DNA of 64,000 nt from Marinicella sediminis. Its GTDB lineage: Bacteria > Pseudomonadota > Gammaproteobacteria > Xanthomonadales > Marinicellaceae. Location: assembly GCF_002000055.1 (NCBI RefSeq), contig NZ_MVBD01000006.1, positions 124,001 to 188,000 on the forward strand, read 5' to 3'. The notes below the pieces were generated by a model, which had not been told where the DNA came from, did no database searches, and worked only from the letters and a program-made list of their open reading frames with translations. Both the position numbers and the translations under genes were made by a program. Of this stretch, positions 16,838 through 24,781 are shown piece by piece. How positions within the stretch are numbered: position 1 is the stretch's first letter; every line of letters starts with the position of its first letter.

Positions 16838-18991
16838 ATGAATAAAATTTCCTTAACTTGGTTGATTTCCGGCGTGCTGCTCAGCTCCATGAGCTGGGCG
16901 AAAACAGATTTCAACCCAGTAAAACCAGAACCCAAACACGCTGAAGAGAGCCAACTGGTAGTTCAGCTTGTTGAAAAATTACACTACAAGAAATCCACCC
17001 TGGATGATTCTTTTTCCGAGCAGATTCTGGATAAGTTCATCTCTACCCTGGACCCCAACAAAATGTATTTCATGGGTAAAGACATCGTTGACTTTGACCG
17101 TTGGGAAAAAGACCTGGATGATGGCCTCAAAAAAGGCAACCTCAAACCAGCTTATCACATCTTTAACCAGTTCAAACAGCGGGTTGCTGTCCAAAAAGAA
17201 TACGCCCTGCAAGTACTCGAATCAGACCTGTCTTTTGAGGAAGATGAAACTTATCAGTGGGACCGTGAAAAAGCTGCCTGGGCCATTGATCAGCAAGCGT
17301 TGAATGAACTGTGGCGCAAGAAGGTAAAAAATGATTACCTCAACCTGAAACTTCTGGACAAAGAACCGGAGAAAATCAAAGAAACCCTGGCTAAGCGTTA
17401 TCGTGTACTGGCCAAAAGAATCGCTGACATGAAAAGTGATGACGTTTTTCAGTATTTCATCAACTCATACCTCTCACTGGTTGAGCCACACACTGGTTAC
17501 ATGGAGCCCATCACTTCCGAAAACTTCGAGATCAACATGAAACTCTCTTTGGAGGGCATCGGCGCAGTACTGGGTAATGATGGTGAATACACCTCCATTC
17601 AGACCATCGTCAAAGGCGGACCGGCTGATATGGAAGGTTCACTGAAAAGCGGAGACAAAGTACTCGCTGTGGGCCAGGATACTGAGGGCAGTTTTGAAGA
17701 CGTTGTGGGCTGGTCCATTGAAGACGTGGTGCAACTGATCAGGGGCGAAAAAGGATCCACAGTTCGCCTGCGGGTGATTGGCGAAGATGACAGCCCGGAC
17801 ACCTTGCCCAAAACGGTGAGCATCGTGCGGGATAAAGTGAAACTCGAACAACAGGCTGCTCAACACCAGATTTACGAAGTCAAAGAAGGTAAGCACACCC
17901 GAAAAATTGGTGTTATTGACCTGCCTACTTTTTATCTCGATTTCGCAGCCTTGCAATCAGGTGATGCCGATTACCGCAGTTCCACCCGTGATGTGAAAAA
18001 AATCCTCAATAAATTCCGTGAAGAAGGCGTACAAGGCATCATTGTTGATCTCCGCAACAACGGTGGTGGTTCATTGTATGAAGCGATTCAGCTGTCAGGC
18101 TTGTTCATCGATAAAGGCCCTGTGGTACAAACCAAATTTTCACACGGAAAAGTAGACATCAAGAAAGACGTTAATCCAACCATAGCCTGGGATGGACCGA
18201 TGGTGGTGATGGTCAACAAGTTATCAGCTTCAGCATCTGAAATTTTTGCGGCCGCCATGCAAGACTACGGACGAGCCATCATCGTAGGCAGTCAAACCTA
18301 TGGCAAGGGCACAGTACAAAATGTCATGCCACTGAATGAATACGTTAACAACCCTGAATTGAATCTGGGCCAGCTGAAAATGACCATGGGTCAGTTTTTC
18401 CGCATCAACGGTGGCAGCACGCAAAACCGCGGTGTGATTCCTGACATTGAATTTCCCGGCTCCCCAGGTCTGGAAAACTATGGTGAATCATCTTATGAAA
18501 ACGCTTTACCATGGAACAGTATTTCCAGCAGTGATTACACCATGTTTGATGACTTGTCAGATGAAATTTCAGTGCTCAGAAAGAACCATCGAAATCGCTC
18601 TGATGTGAATTTTGAATTTGATTTTTTGCGCAATGAAATCAAACTCTACGAACAGGAAAAAGATGACAACACAGTGTCCTTGTCTGCTGAAACAAGGGAG
18701 CGAAAAGTACAGGAACGCAAAGCCCGCAAACAGGCCCGCAAAGAAAAACGAGAAGCGCTGATGGCCTCAGAACAAAGCCACCCCTTGCTCAGCGAAGTGA
18801 GCTTATTGTTTGATTCCAAAGAGACCCTCAAGTCCGAAGACACCCTGGAAGCCGAACAGGAAGCCGCTGAAGAAGAAGACGAGGATGAAGAATACGTTGA
18901 CTTCAGGCTTCATGAAACCGCCAGAATTCTGGCCGATCTGATTGGCTTAAAAATGAACACCCTGATCGCTCAGGCGGCAGATAAGAAGTAA
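16838..18991 (+). CDS. prc: Carboxy-terminal processing protease Prc/Tsp
   Basis: A periplasmic tail-specific serine protease. ATG 16838 gives a signal peptide (MNKISLTWLISGVLLSSMSWA); the frame also has a Met at 16814. Order: an N-terminal helical region, a PDZ domain (about 235-320, GIGAVLGNDGEYTSIQTIV), and the S41 catalytic domain with NKLSASASEIFAAAMQDYG (nucleophile Ser) and SQTYGKGTVQ (catalytic Lys). A charged Prc-type C-terminal extension follows, with a Lys/Arg run then an acidic EEEDEDEE run. It degrades misfolded proteins with exposed nonpolar C-termini and trims others such as FtsI. A terminator follows. Confidence 0.94.
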   Translation: MNKISLTWLISGVLLSSMSWAKTDFNPVKPEPKHAEESQLVVQLVEKLHYKKSTLDDSFSEQILDKFISTLDPNKMYFMGKDIVDFDRWEKDLDDGLKKGNLKPAYHIFNQFKQRVAVQKEYALQVLESDLSFEEDETYQWDREKAAWAIDQQALNELWRKKVKNDYLNLKLLDKEPEKIKETLAKRYRVLAKRIADMKSDDVFQYFINSYLSLVEPHTGYMEPITSENFEINMKLSLEGIGAVLGNDGEYTSIQTIVKGGPADMEGSLKSGDKVLAVGQDTEGSFEDVVGWSIEDVVQLIRGEKGSTVRLRVIGEDDSPDTLPKTVSIVRDKVKLEQQAAQHQIYEVKEGKHTRKIGVIDLPTFYLDFAALQSGDADYRSSTRDVKKILNKFREEGVQGIIVDLRNNGGGSLYEAIQLSGLFIDKGPVVQTKFSHGKVDIKKDVNPTIAWDGPMVVMVNKLSASASEIFAAAMQDYGRAIIVGSQTYGKGTVQNVMPLNEYVNNPELNLGQLKMTMGQFFRINGGSTQNRGVIPDIEFPGSPGLENYGESSYENALPWNSISSSDYTMFDDLSDEISVLRKNHRNRSDVNFEFDFLRNEIKLYEQEKDDNTVSLSAETRERKVQERKARKQARKEKREALMASEQSHPLLSEVSLLFDSKETLKSEDTLEAEQEAAEEEDEDEEYVDFRLHETARILADLIGLKMNTLIAQAADKK

Positions 18992-19013
18992 CCAGGTTTT
19001 TCGATTGATGAAG

Positions 19014-19046
19014 CCCGGATGACCAGCAGGTTATCCGGGTTTTTTT
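19014..19046. terminator. Terminator after prc
   Basis: Stem CCCGGAT (19014-19020) and ATCCGGG (19033-19039) followed by a run of T residues. It lies between the convergent prc and pepQ genes. Confidence 0.8.
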
Positions 19047-19051
19047 ATGCT

Positions 19052-20329
19052 TCAGCGACTCAGGTTTTCCGATTGCCCTTGTTGAATCACCAGGTTATCT
19101 TCAATGCGGATGCCACCATAGGGAAGGAATTCATCCACCACCTCCCAGTTCACTGCATCATGGCCTTTGATTTGTTCCAGTAACATGGGGATGAAGTACA
19201 CCCCGGGCTCAACCGTAATCACCGCTCGTTCGCGCAATTGGTCTGTGAGCCGCAAAAATGGATGTCTGGCAGGGGGCGGGTTGGGGGTGCCTTTCTCGTC
19301 ACTGACATGGCCGGCCACATCATGTACCTGTAAGCCGAGGTAATGACCCAAACCGTGCGGGAAGAAGGTTTGACTCAAACCCGACTCCAGGGCGGTTTCA
19401 GGGTCACAGGTCAAGACACCAAATTCTTTCAACACTTCACTGATATACAAATGAGCCTGATCATGTAAAGCGACATAGTCGGCACCAGCCACTGCCTGCT
19501 GACATAACAGTTGCTGCTTTTCATCCATCAGCAAAATCATCTCAGCAAACCGTCCTGGCTGGAACGCATAGGTTCTGGTGATGTCAGCAGCATAACCGTT
19601 GTAATCGGCACCCGCGTCAATCAGAAACGACTTCAACTGGTCTTTGGCGATCCGTTGATGACTCTGGTACTGGTAATGCAGTACCGCCGGGTTTTCATTC
19701 AAAGCAACGATGTTTCCATAGGGCATTTGATTTTGCCCCTGCTGACAGGCCTGCAGGTAGGCCATGTTGATTTCAAATTCTGACAAGCCATCATAAAACG
19801 CCTGTTTGGCTGCCGCATGACCTTTCAGTGCCAGTTCATTGGCCTGACCGATGCAGTGAATTTCATAATCGGTTTTTTGAATCCGGGCAAAGTGTAAATG
19901 ATGCAACAGGATTTCAGGGTTGGTGTCTTTTTCCGCCAACGGCTGCAATTCATCAGCACCAATCCAGGCATGATTGTCTTCGGCCGTAAAATCTGGTAAC
20001 TCGCGGTAATGACCCACCACGCGGACATCAAAATAGCGGGCCCATTTGTCCTGGCTGTTGTCGACCACTTTGTGCCAGAAGTCAGCCGGCTGATGCAAAT
20101 AAACGATGGGTTGCTGTCCAGGCTTAAAGTGCAACACACTGCTGGTCACATGGGGCACCGGTACCCACCACTTGAAATGTGGATTGATGCTGTGTGGCGG
20201 CGCCATGTCGTCCAGAAAGTTGTTTTCCGGATGTCCCGAGTAGATCCACAGTCCATCATAACCAGTGGCTTCCAGGGCCCGGGTGGTCTGATCGATGAGG
20301 TGGTCAATGTGTTGTTTAAATAAGCTCAT
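19052..20329 (-). CDS. pepQ: Xaa-Pro dipeptidase PepQ
   Basis: A cytosolic M24 metallopeptidase that cleaves dipeptides with C-terminal proline. The two-metal site is visible: DAGADYNGYAADITRTY (two Asp ligands), HGLGHYLGLQVHDVAGH (His), ITVEPGVYF (Glu) and GGIRIEDNLVI (Glu). The N-terminal domain carries the GYDGLWIYSGHPENNFLDD opening seen in proteobacterial PepQ. Length 425 is close to the E. coli enzyme (443). It lies 47 bases downstream of tatD on the same strand, so co-transcription is likely. Confidence 0.93.
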   Translation of the reverse strand: MSLFKQHIDHLIDQTTRALEATGYDGLWIYSGHPENNFLDDMAPPHSINPHFKWWVPVPHVTSSVLHFKPGQQPIVYLHQPADFWHKVVDNSQDKWARYFDVRVVGHYRELPDFTAEDNHAWIGADELQPLAEKDTNPEILLHHLHFARIQKTDYEIHCIGQANELALKGHAAAKQAFYDGLSEFEINMAYLQACQQGQNQMPYGNIVALNENPAVLHYQYQSHQRIAKDQLKSFLIDAGADYNGYAADITRTYAFQPGRFAEMILLMDEKQQLLCQQAVAGADYVALHDQAHLYISEVLKEFGVLTCDPETALESGLSQTFFPHGLGHYLGLQVHDVAGHVSDEKGTPNPPPARHPFLRLTDQLRERAVITVEPGVYFIPMLLEQIKGHDAVNWEVVDEFLPYGGIRIEDNLVIQQGQSENLSR

Positions 20330-20376
20330 GGGTGGTCTCTGTTTTCGAGGTATGAAAAGATTGTATGCAATGGCTT

Positions 20377-21159
20377 TCAGATGTGAAAGAAGTTTTTGCT
20401 GTTTGCCGTGGTAGTCGCCTGTAAGGTGGCCAGGTCACGGTCCAGGTGTTCAGCAATGAAAGCCGCAATGTGGGGTAAAAACCTGGGCTCGTTACGGCGG
20501 GTCTTGGGCTTGGGCCGCAATGTTCTGGGCATCAGGTACGGGGAATCTGTTTCGATCAACAAGCGGTTTTCTGGTATCTGGCTGACCAGTTCCAGCAGAT
20601 GCTGTCCGCGACGCTCATCACAAATCCAGCCGGTAATGCCGATGTAACAATCCAGGTCAAGATAATCATACAAAGCCTGCTGATTATCGGTGAAACAATG
20701 CACCACCACATTGGCCAGTTCATCCCGGTGCGCTTTGAGCACAGGACCAAAGTCCCGGTGCGCATCTCGCTGATGTAAAAACATCGGCAAGCCACTTTCA
20801 ATGGCCAGTCTGATGTGCTGCTCAAAAGAGAACAGCTGGGCTTCGCGGGGTGAAAAATCCCGAAAATAATCCAGACCTGTTTCTCCCACTGCAACCACTT
20901 TTTCATCAGCCAGCAAGGTCTGAATCTGATCCAGCGTTTCTCCATTACAGTCAGCCGCATGGTGGGGGTGAATGCCGGCGGTCGCATAACAACAATCAGC
21001 ATACTCATGCGCCAGGTTCCTGGCTTTTTCTGAACATGCCGCATCAGATCCAGTGATGATAAAAGCCTCAACCCCGGCCTTTCGGGCCTCATTGATTACT
21101 TCATCACGGTCTTTATCAAAGCTGTCATGTGTCAGATTTGCACCAATGTCTATCATCAT
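20377..21159 (-). CDS. tatD: TatD family 3'-5' DNase
   Basis: A metal-dependent hydrolase of the TatD family. The start MMIDIGANLTHDSF matches true TatD (NLT in place of the HxH found in YcfH/YjjV types). Further motifs are AVGETGLDYFRDFSPREAQ, FLHQRDAHRDF, VVHCFTDNQQALYDYLDL and LLIETDSPYLMPR. Length 260 is normal. TatD enzymes degrade DNA/RNA from the 3' end and have been linked to oxidative DNA damage; here it is uncoupled from tatABC. The start could be either of two adjacent Met codons. Confidence 0.94.
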   Translation of the reverse strand: MMIDIGANLTHDSFDKDRDEVINEARKAGVEAFIITGSDAACSEKARNLAHEYADCCYATAGIHPHHAADCNGETLDQIQTLLADEKVVAVGETGLDYFRDFSPREAQLFSFEQHIRLAIESGLPMFLHQRDAHRDFGPVLKAHRDELANVVVHCFTDNQQALYDYLDLDCYIGITGWICDERRGQHLLELVSQIPENRLLIETDSPYLMPRTLRPKPKTRRNEPRFLPHIAAFIAEHLDRDLATLQATTTANSKNFFHI

Positions 21160-21221
21160 TCATTTCCAATTCAGTCAGGGTCAGTAATATATCAAGCTAT
21201 ACTCACCACGCGGAGATTTTT

Positions 21222-22220
21222 ATGAAAAAAACGACCTTATTACTGATGCTGATGCTGTGCAGTATGCCCAGCTGGTCATTCACTCCCGAATCAGGGCTTT
21301 ACTGGAACAGCGATGAACCTGGTTCTGGCTATAACTTTGAAATTCAGGATAATTTTTTCTTCGGTGTCTTCTATGTTTATGATGACCTTGGCCTGCCATA
21401 CTGGTACACCACCTCAGGATTCATTGATGGCAACGCCTTTTTTGAAGGTGATTTGTACATCAGTGAAGACGGCCCGTGTCTGGCTTGTGACTGGCAGCCT
21501 GCAACCACGTTCGACAGCGGCCTGGGTAAGGTAAGGATTGACTTCCTGACCGAAACCACTGCCACCATGGAATTGCTGGGGCAACAAATATTCATTGAAC
21601 GATTTAATTTTTTCCTGGGCAATGAACTGGACAAGATGCGTGGCGAATGGCAAGTGGTCATGGATGCATCTGAATACACCGATGGCAATCCGTTTTATGG
21701 GGATGTCCTGGTGTTTGAACAATCTGAAAGGATACAGGGTGTGGATATGGTCACCGGCTGTCGCGCTGAGTCAACTGTCTACTATGTGACCTGTACCGAT
21801 GATGCCAGATTTTATAACAGCATGGCGGCAATTTATGATCCAGTCAATGAACGCCTGGAAATCGTTGTCGATGACGATGATGATCATTGGTTACTGTATG
21901 TGGTTTACACCGGTACCAGACAGTTTGATGGTGCTGCTTATTACTATGAAAAAGGCACCGATCCTTTGGTAGATATTGAAAATGGTTACCTGACACGTGG
22001 CTTTCGCAGTGCCAGTAAATCATTCATTGACAGTGGTGTCGGACCCAATAAAAAAACACCCGCAACCAATCAATCGGCACCCAGAAGTGTTGGCTTACCA
22101 CACGTGCACGGTCAGTCTGGCAACAAGTCGAGCAAAAGCGAAAACTCAACGTCAAACCGCGAATTACTGGAAAATTACCTGTTACAACAGGTTGCCAGGA
22201 AAAAAGCCGCTCAACCTTAA
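21222..22220 (+). CDS. Secreted protein of unknown function
   Basis: Function not recognised. ATG 21222 is preceded by CGGAG and gives a clear signal peptide (MKKTTLLLMLMLCSMPSWS). The mature start SGLYWNSDEPGSGYNFEIQ, followed by FFFGVFYVYDDLGLPYWYT, is a module I recognise as recurring in secreted proteins of xanthomonad-like bacteria (G.YW....SG.G...E...FYVYD..G.P.WY). The middle region is beta-rich with two cysteine pairs. The last 70 residues are low-complexity Lys/Asn/Ser. The gene is monocistronic and closed by a terminator. Confidence 0.7.
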   Translation: MKKTTLLLMLMLCSMPSWSFTPESGLYWNSDEPGSGYNFEIQDNFFFGVFYVYDDLGLPYWYTTSGFIDGNAFFEGDLYISEDGPCLACDWQPATTFDSGLGKVRIDFLTETTATMELLGQQIFIERFNFFLGNELDKMRGEWQVVMDASEYTDGNPFYGDVLVFEQSERIQGVDMVTGCRAESTVYYVTCTDDARFYNSMAAIYDPVNERLEIVVDDDDDHWLLYVVYTGTRQFDGAAYYYEKGTDPLVDIENGYLTRGFRSASKSFIDSGVGPNKKTPATNQSAPRSVGLPHVHGQSGNKSSKSENSTSNRELLENYLLQQVARKKAAQP

Positions 22221-22240
22221 TTCAATGAAAACCTGAAACC

Positions 22241-22271
22241 AGCCGGTGGCCTCAGTCACCGGCTTTTTTTT
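22241..22271 (+). terminator. Rho-independent terminator
   Basis: Stem AGCCGGTG/CACCGGCT with an 8-base loop followed by a run of T, just after the secreted-protein gene. Confidence 0.9.
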
Positions 22272-22347
22272 GGTCTGTTTGACTTTGGTCAATTAATCAC
22301 AGCAAGTGGTTTGCTATTCTTTCCTTAATCCTTACGGCAAAAAAATT

Positions 22348-22767
22348 ATGCGAAAAAATGAAACCATCAAACACATCATGAGCGACCAGGTACAAAGTGT
22401 TCAACAAGGCCAGAATCTCAGTGATGTATATCAGATCATGAGCGAACAGGGCGTTCATCACGTTCCCGTACTTGATAAGCAACAACTGGTTGGCCTGGTT
22501 AGTTTCACCGACCTGATGACCCTGAATTTCAATCAAACAGGCTGGGGCGAACAAGGTTTGGCACAGATGATCGACCAGCAGTTTTCCATTGCCGACATCA
22601 TGTCTACCCAGTTGACTACCCTGAACACCGGTCAATCGATCCGTGATGCCGTTGAATTGCTGGCCGATGGTGGCTTTCATTCACTGCCAGTGGTCGATGA
22701 AGATCAGCAGTTGGCTGGTATGGTGACCAGTACCGACCTGATCCGTTATTTGAAGGACCAGTACTGA
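22348..22767 (+). CDS. CBS-domain pair protein
   Basis: A 139-residue soluble protein made of two CBS motifs (about 8-65 and 77-138), with the repeating pattern HHVPVLDKQQLVGLVSFTDL and HSLPVVDEDQQLAGMVTSTDL. CBS pairs bind adenosine nucleotides and act as energy or ligand sensors. With no partner domain, its target is unknown. ATG 22348 is chosen as the beginning of the first CBS unit; the frame extends to 22306 without a better site. Its stop overlaps the start of the DksA-like gene by one base (TGATG), so the two are translationally coupled. Confidence 0.85.
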   Translation: MRKNETIKHIMSDQVQSVQQGQNLSDVYQIMSEQGVHHVPVLDKQQLVGLVSFTDLMTLNFNQTGWGEQGLAQMIDQQFSIADIMSTQLTTLNTGQSIRDAVELLADGGFHSLPVVDEDQQLAGMVTSTDLIRYLKDQY

Positions 22768-23114
22768 TGAACACCTTGCATGATGTCCAGTTACTGGACG
22801 AATTGAAACAACACTTGCTGGATGAAAAACAGAGACTGAGTGATTTGTTAACCAAAACGCAGCGCCACCTCAGACGGACTGAACCATTGAGCGCCGATTT
22901 TGCTGAACAGGCCATTGAAACAGAAAATGATCAAGTGGTAGAAGCCCTTGATCAGGAAGCTCAGATTGAACTGTCACAAATCAACAAAGCGTTACTGAGG
23001 ATGGAAGAAGGTCAATATGGAGACTGTGTGGTCTGTGGCAACCCCATAGGCAGCCAACGACTGGAGGCCATTCCTCACACGCCATTCTGTTACGCCTGTG
23101 CCAGTGCCAAATAA
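22767..23114 (+). CDS. TraR/DksA family zinc-finger protein
   Basis: A 115-residue DksA-superfamily protein. An N-terminal coiled-coil (residues 1-75, charged helix with LKQHLLDEKQRLSDLL) is followed by a four-cysteine zinc finger: CVVCGNPIGSQRLEAIP, then CYACA. DksA-type proteins insert the coiled coil into the RNA polymerase secondary channel. This one is shorter than DksA (151) and resembles YbiI/YjiD-like small relatives. It is coupled to the CBS-domain gene, which hints at a shared metabolic-sensing role (inference). Confidence 0.88.
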   Translation: MNTLHDVQLLDELKQHLLDEKQRLSDLLTKTQRHLRRTEPLSADFAEQAIETENDQVVEALDQEAQIELSQINKALLRMEEGQYGDCVVCGNPIGSQRLEAIPHTPFCYACASAK

Positions 23115-23115
23115 G

Positions 23116-23147
23116 CCTGATCAGGTCCTCTCTGTGACCTGATCAGG
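23116..23147. terminator. Perfect 12-bp inverted repeat between convergent genes
   Basis: CCTGATCAGGTC (23116-23127) pairs exactly with GACCTGATCAGG (23136-23147) across an 8-base loop. There is no long T run, but its position just after the DksA-like stop and before the convergent rhomboid stop suits a terminator. Confidence 0.6.
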
Positions 23148-23163
23148 TTCAGTAAAAGACCGA

Positions 23164-23814
23164 TCAACGCTTGTCTGGTGGGTCCTCCAGTTCTTCAATG
23201 CCCTCATCCAAACGCCAGTCTTTGAGTACCGGGCGATCAATGTGGCGGGTGTTGTAAGCCAAAAATACGCCGGTCAGGAATCCAAACATATGTGACTCCC
23301 AGGAAATACCCGGTTGACCAGGAAAAATTCCCCATATGATATAACCATACATAAAAGCAATGGCTATGGATATGCCAACTGACTGGATGTCTTTCTTCAG
23401 GAAGCCACTGACAAACAAATACGATAGCAGGGCGTAAAACAAGCCACTTGAGCCTATGTGATTCACATTCCGGCCAAATACCCAAACCAGTAAGCCGGTG
23501 AGTAAAATGCTCCAGATCATCACCCGGCTGGCCACTTTTGGATAATTGCCAAATAAAGCCACTGTGGCCACAAACACCGGTAAACTGTTGTCAATCAGAT
23601 GCGGCCAACCACTGTGAATAAAGGGCATGGAGATTAAACCGAGCAGGCCCTCCAGGGTTCTGGGTTTGTTACCAAACTGCACCAAGGGAAGAACCTGAGC
23701 CAACAAGAACAACAGCCAGATGGCCGCCAAAAAGATCAACCCGAGGCGAAACGCTTTGGGCCATTGTCTTCTTCTCTTTTTCGCGTAATCCGGGTCGAGA
23801 TGAGGAATCTTCAT
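23164..23814 (-). CDS. Rhomboid family intramembrane serine protease
   Basis: A 216-residue polytopic membrane protein. The catalytic Ser is in HIGSSGLFYALLSYLF (GxSG) and the catalytic His in SWESHMFGFLTGVF; a histidine-containing segment PFIHSGWPHLIDNSLP matches the conserved HxxxN region. Six or so transmembrane helices are expected, with both termini polar. It cleaves membrane-embedded substrates. The substrate is unknown. Confidence 0.85.
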   Translation of the reverse strand: MKIPHLDPDYAKKRRRQWPKAFRLGLIFLAAIWLLFLLAQVLPLVQFGNKPRTLEGLLGLISMPFIHSGWPHLIDNSLPVFVATVALFGNYPKVASRVMIWSILLTGLLVWVFGRNVNHIGSSGLFYALLSYLFVSGFLKKDIQSVGISIAIAFMYGYIIWGIFPGQPGISWESHMFGFLTGVFLAYNTRHIDRPVLKDWRLDEGIEELEDPPDKR

Positions 23815-23872
23815 GGCACAATGGTGTAGTTAAAACTGTTAGGTTGGGGCATCAGCCGGGGTTTCAAAGGAC

Positions 23873-24781
23873 TCAATAAAACTTTTCTTCCCCATCCGGG
23901 CGGTTTTTAAAACGTTTGTGCAGCCACAAGTACTGATCTGGTGACTGCCTGACCATGTCTTCTATGCCCTGATTGATTCTTTGGGTATCCAATACCGCAT
24001 CCTTGCCGGGAAAATCAGCCAATGGTGCTGATAGGGACAGCTGGTAATAAGGTTTTTCCGGGATGCGTCTGACTCCATAAAACATCACCTGACAACCACT
24101 GATACGGGCCAATTGATGGGTGGCTGTGATGGTCGATGCCGGCACCCCAAAGAAATCGGCAAACACTGACTGACCGCGCCGGTAATCCTGATCAGGCGCA
24201 TACCAAACGATGCCACCGGCTTTCAGGCGTTTCACAATGCCTTTTAATTCATCCCTGGTGAACATTTGGGTGGCGTATTTCAGGCGGGACTTGCGAACCA
24301 CGTACTCCTGCACTCGATTTTTGTGCGGGCGGTATACCCCAGCCACCGGAAACTGTTCGCTGATCACCCGACCACCCACGTCCAAAGCCGTGAAATGTCC
24401 TGAGACCAATAAAACACCCTGCCCCTGATCAAGGCATTTTTGCAGGTGTTCCCGACCTTCAATGTGCAGTTGATCAAAAGGCTGAGGAGAGCGGTTAAAA
24501 AATGTTCGCAATGTCTGGCTGACCATCATGCCGGTTTCCCGGTAATTCCGTTTGATCAACTGTTTATGTTCTGCCTGGCTTAATTCCGGGAAACAAGCCA
24601 GCAGGTTTTTGCTGATGACTTTTCTGCGCAAACGAAAGACCACCCTGATTAACCAGCCCAGACCTGCACCCAACGACATCAACAACCGGTATGGCAAATG
24701 TGCCAGCAGCCACAAAAAACCATAGATCAGCCAGGAAAATGGCTGGCTCAGCCAGCCAGGTCTGGACGGTGGGCGGGACAT
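23873..24781 (-). CDS. LpxL/HtrB-type lysophospholipid (lipid A) acyltransferase
   Basis: A 302-residue member of the LPLAT family that adds secondary acyl chains to lipid A at the inner membrane. It has an N-terminal membrane anchor (SWLIYGFLWLLAHLPYRLLMSLG), the catalytic HX4D motif in SGHFTALDVGG near residue 125, YRPHKNRVQEYVV, and the IVWYAPDQDYRRGQSVFADFFG segment typical of LpxL/LpxM/LpxP. Its ATG overlaps the TAA of the upstream Asp-box gene (TAATG), so translation is coupled. Which secondary acyltransferase it is cannot be decided. Confidence 0.9.
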   Translation of the reverse strand: MSRPPSRPGWLSQPFSWLIYGFLWLLAHLPYRLLMSLGAGLGWLIRVVFRLRRKVISKNLLACFPELSQAEHKQLIKRNYRETGMMVSQTLRTFFNRSPQPFDQLHIEGREHLQKCLDQGQGVLLVSGHFTALDVGGRVISEQFPVAGVYRPHKNRVQEYVVRKSRLKYATQMFTRDELKGIVKRLKAGGIVWYAPDQDYRRGQSVFADFFGVPASTITATHQLARISGCQVMFYGVRRIPEKPYYQLSLSAPLADFPGKDAVLDTQRINQGIEDMVRQSPDQYLWLHKRFKNRPDGEEKFY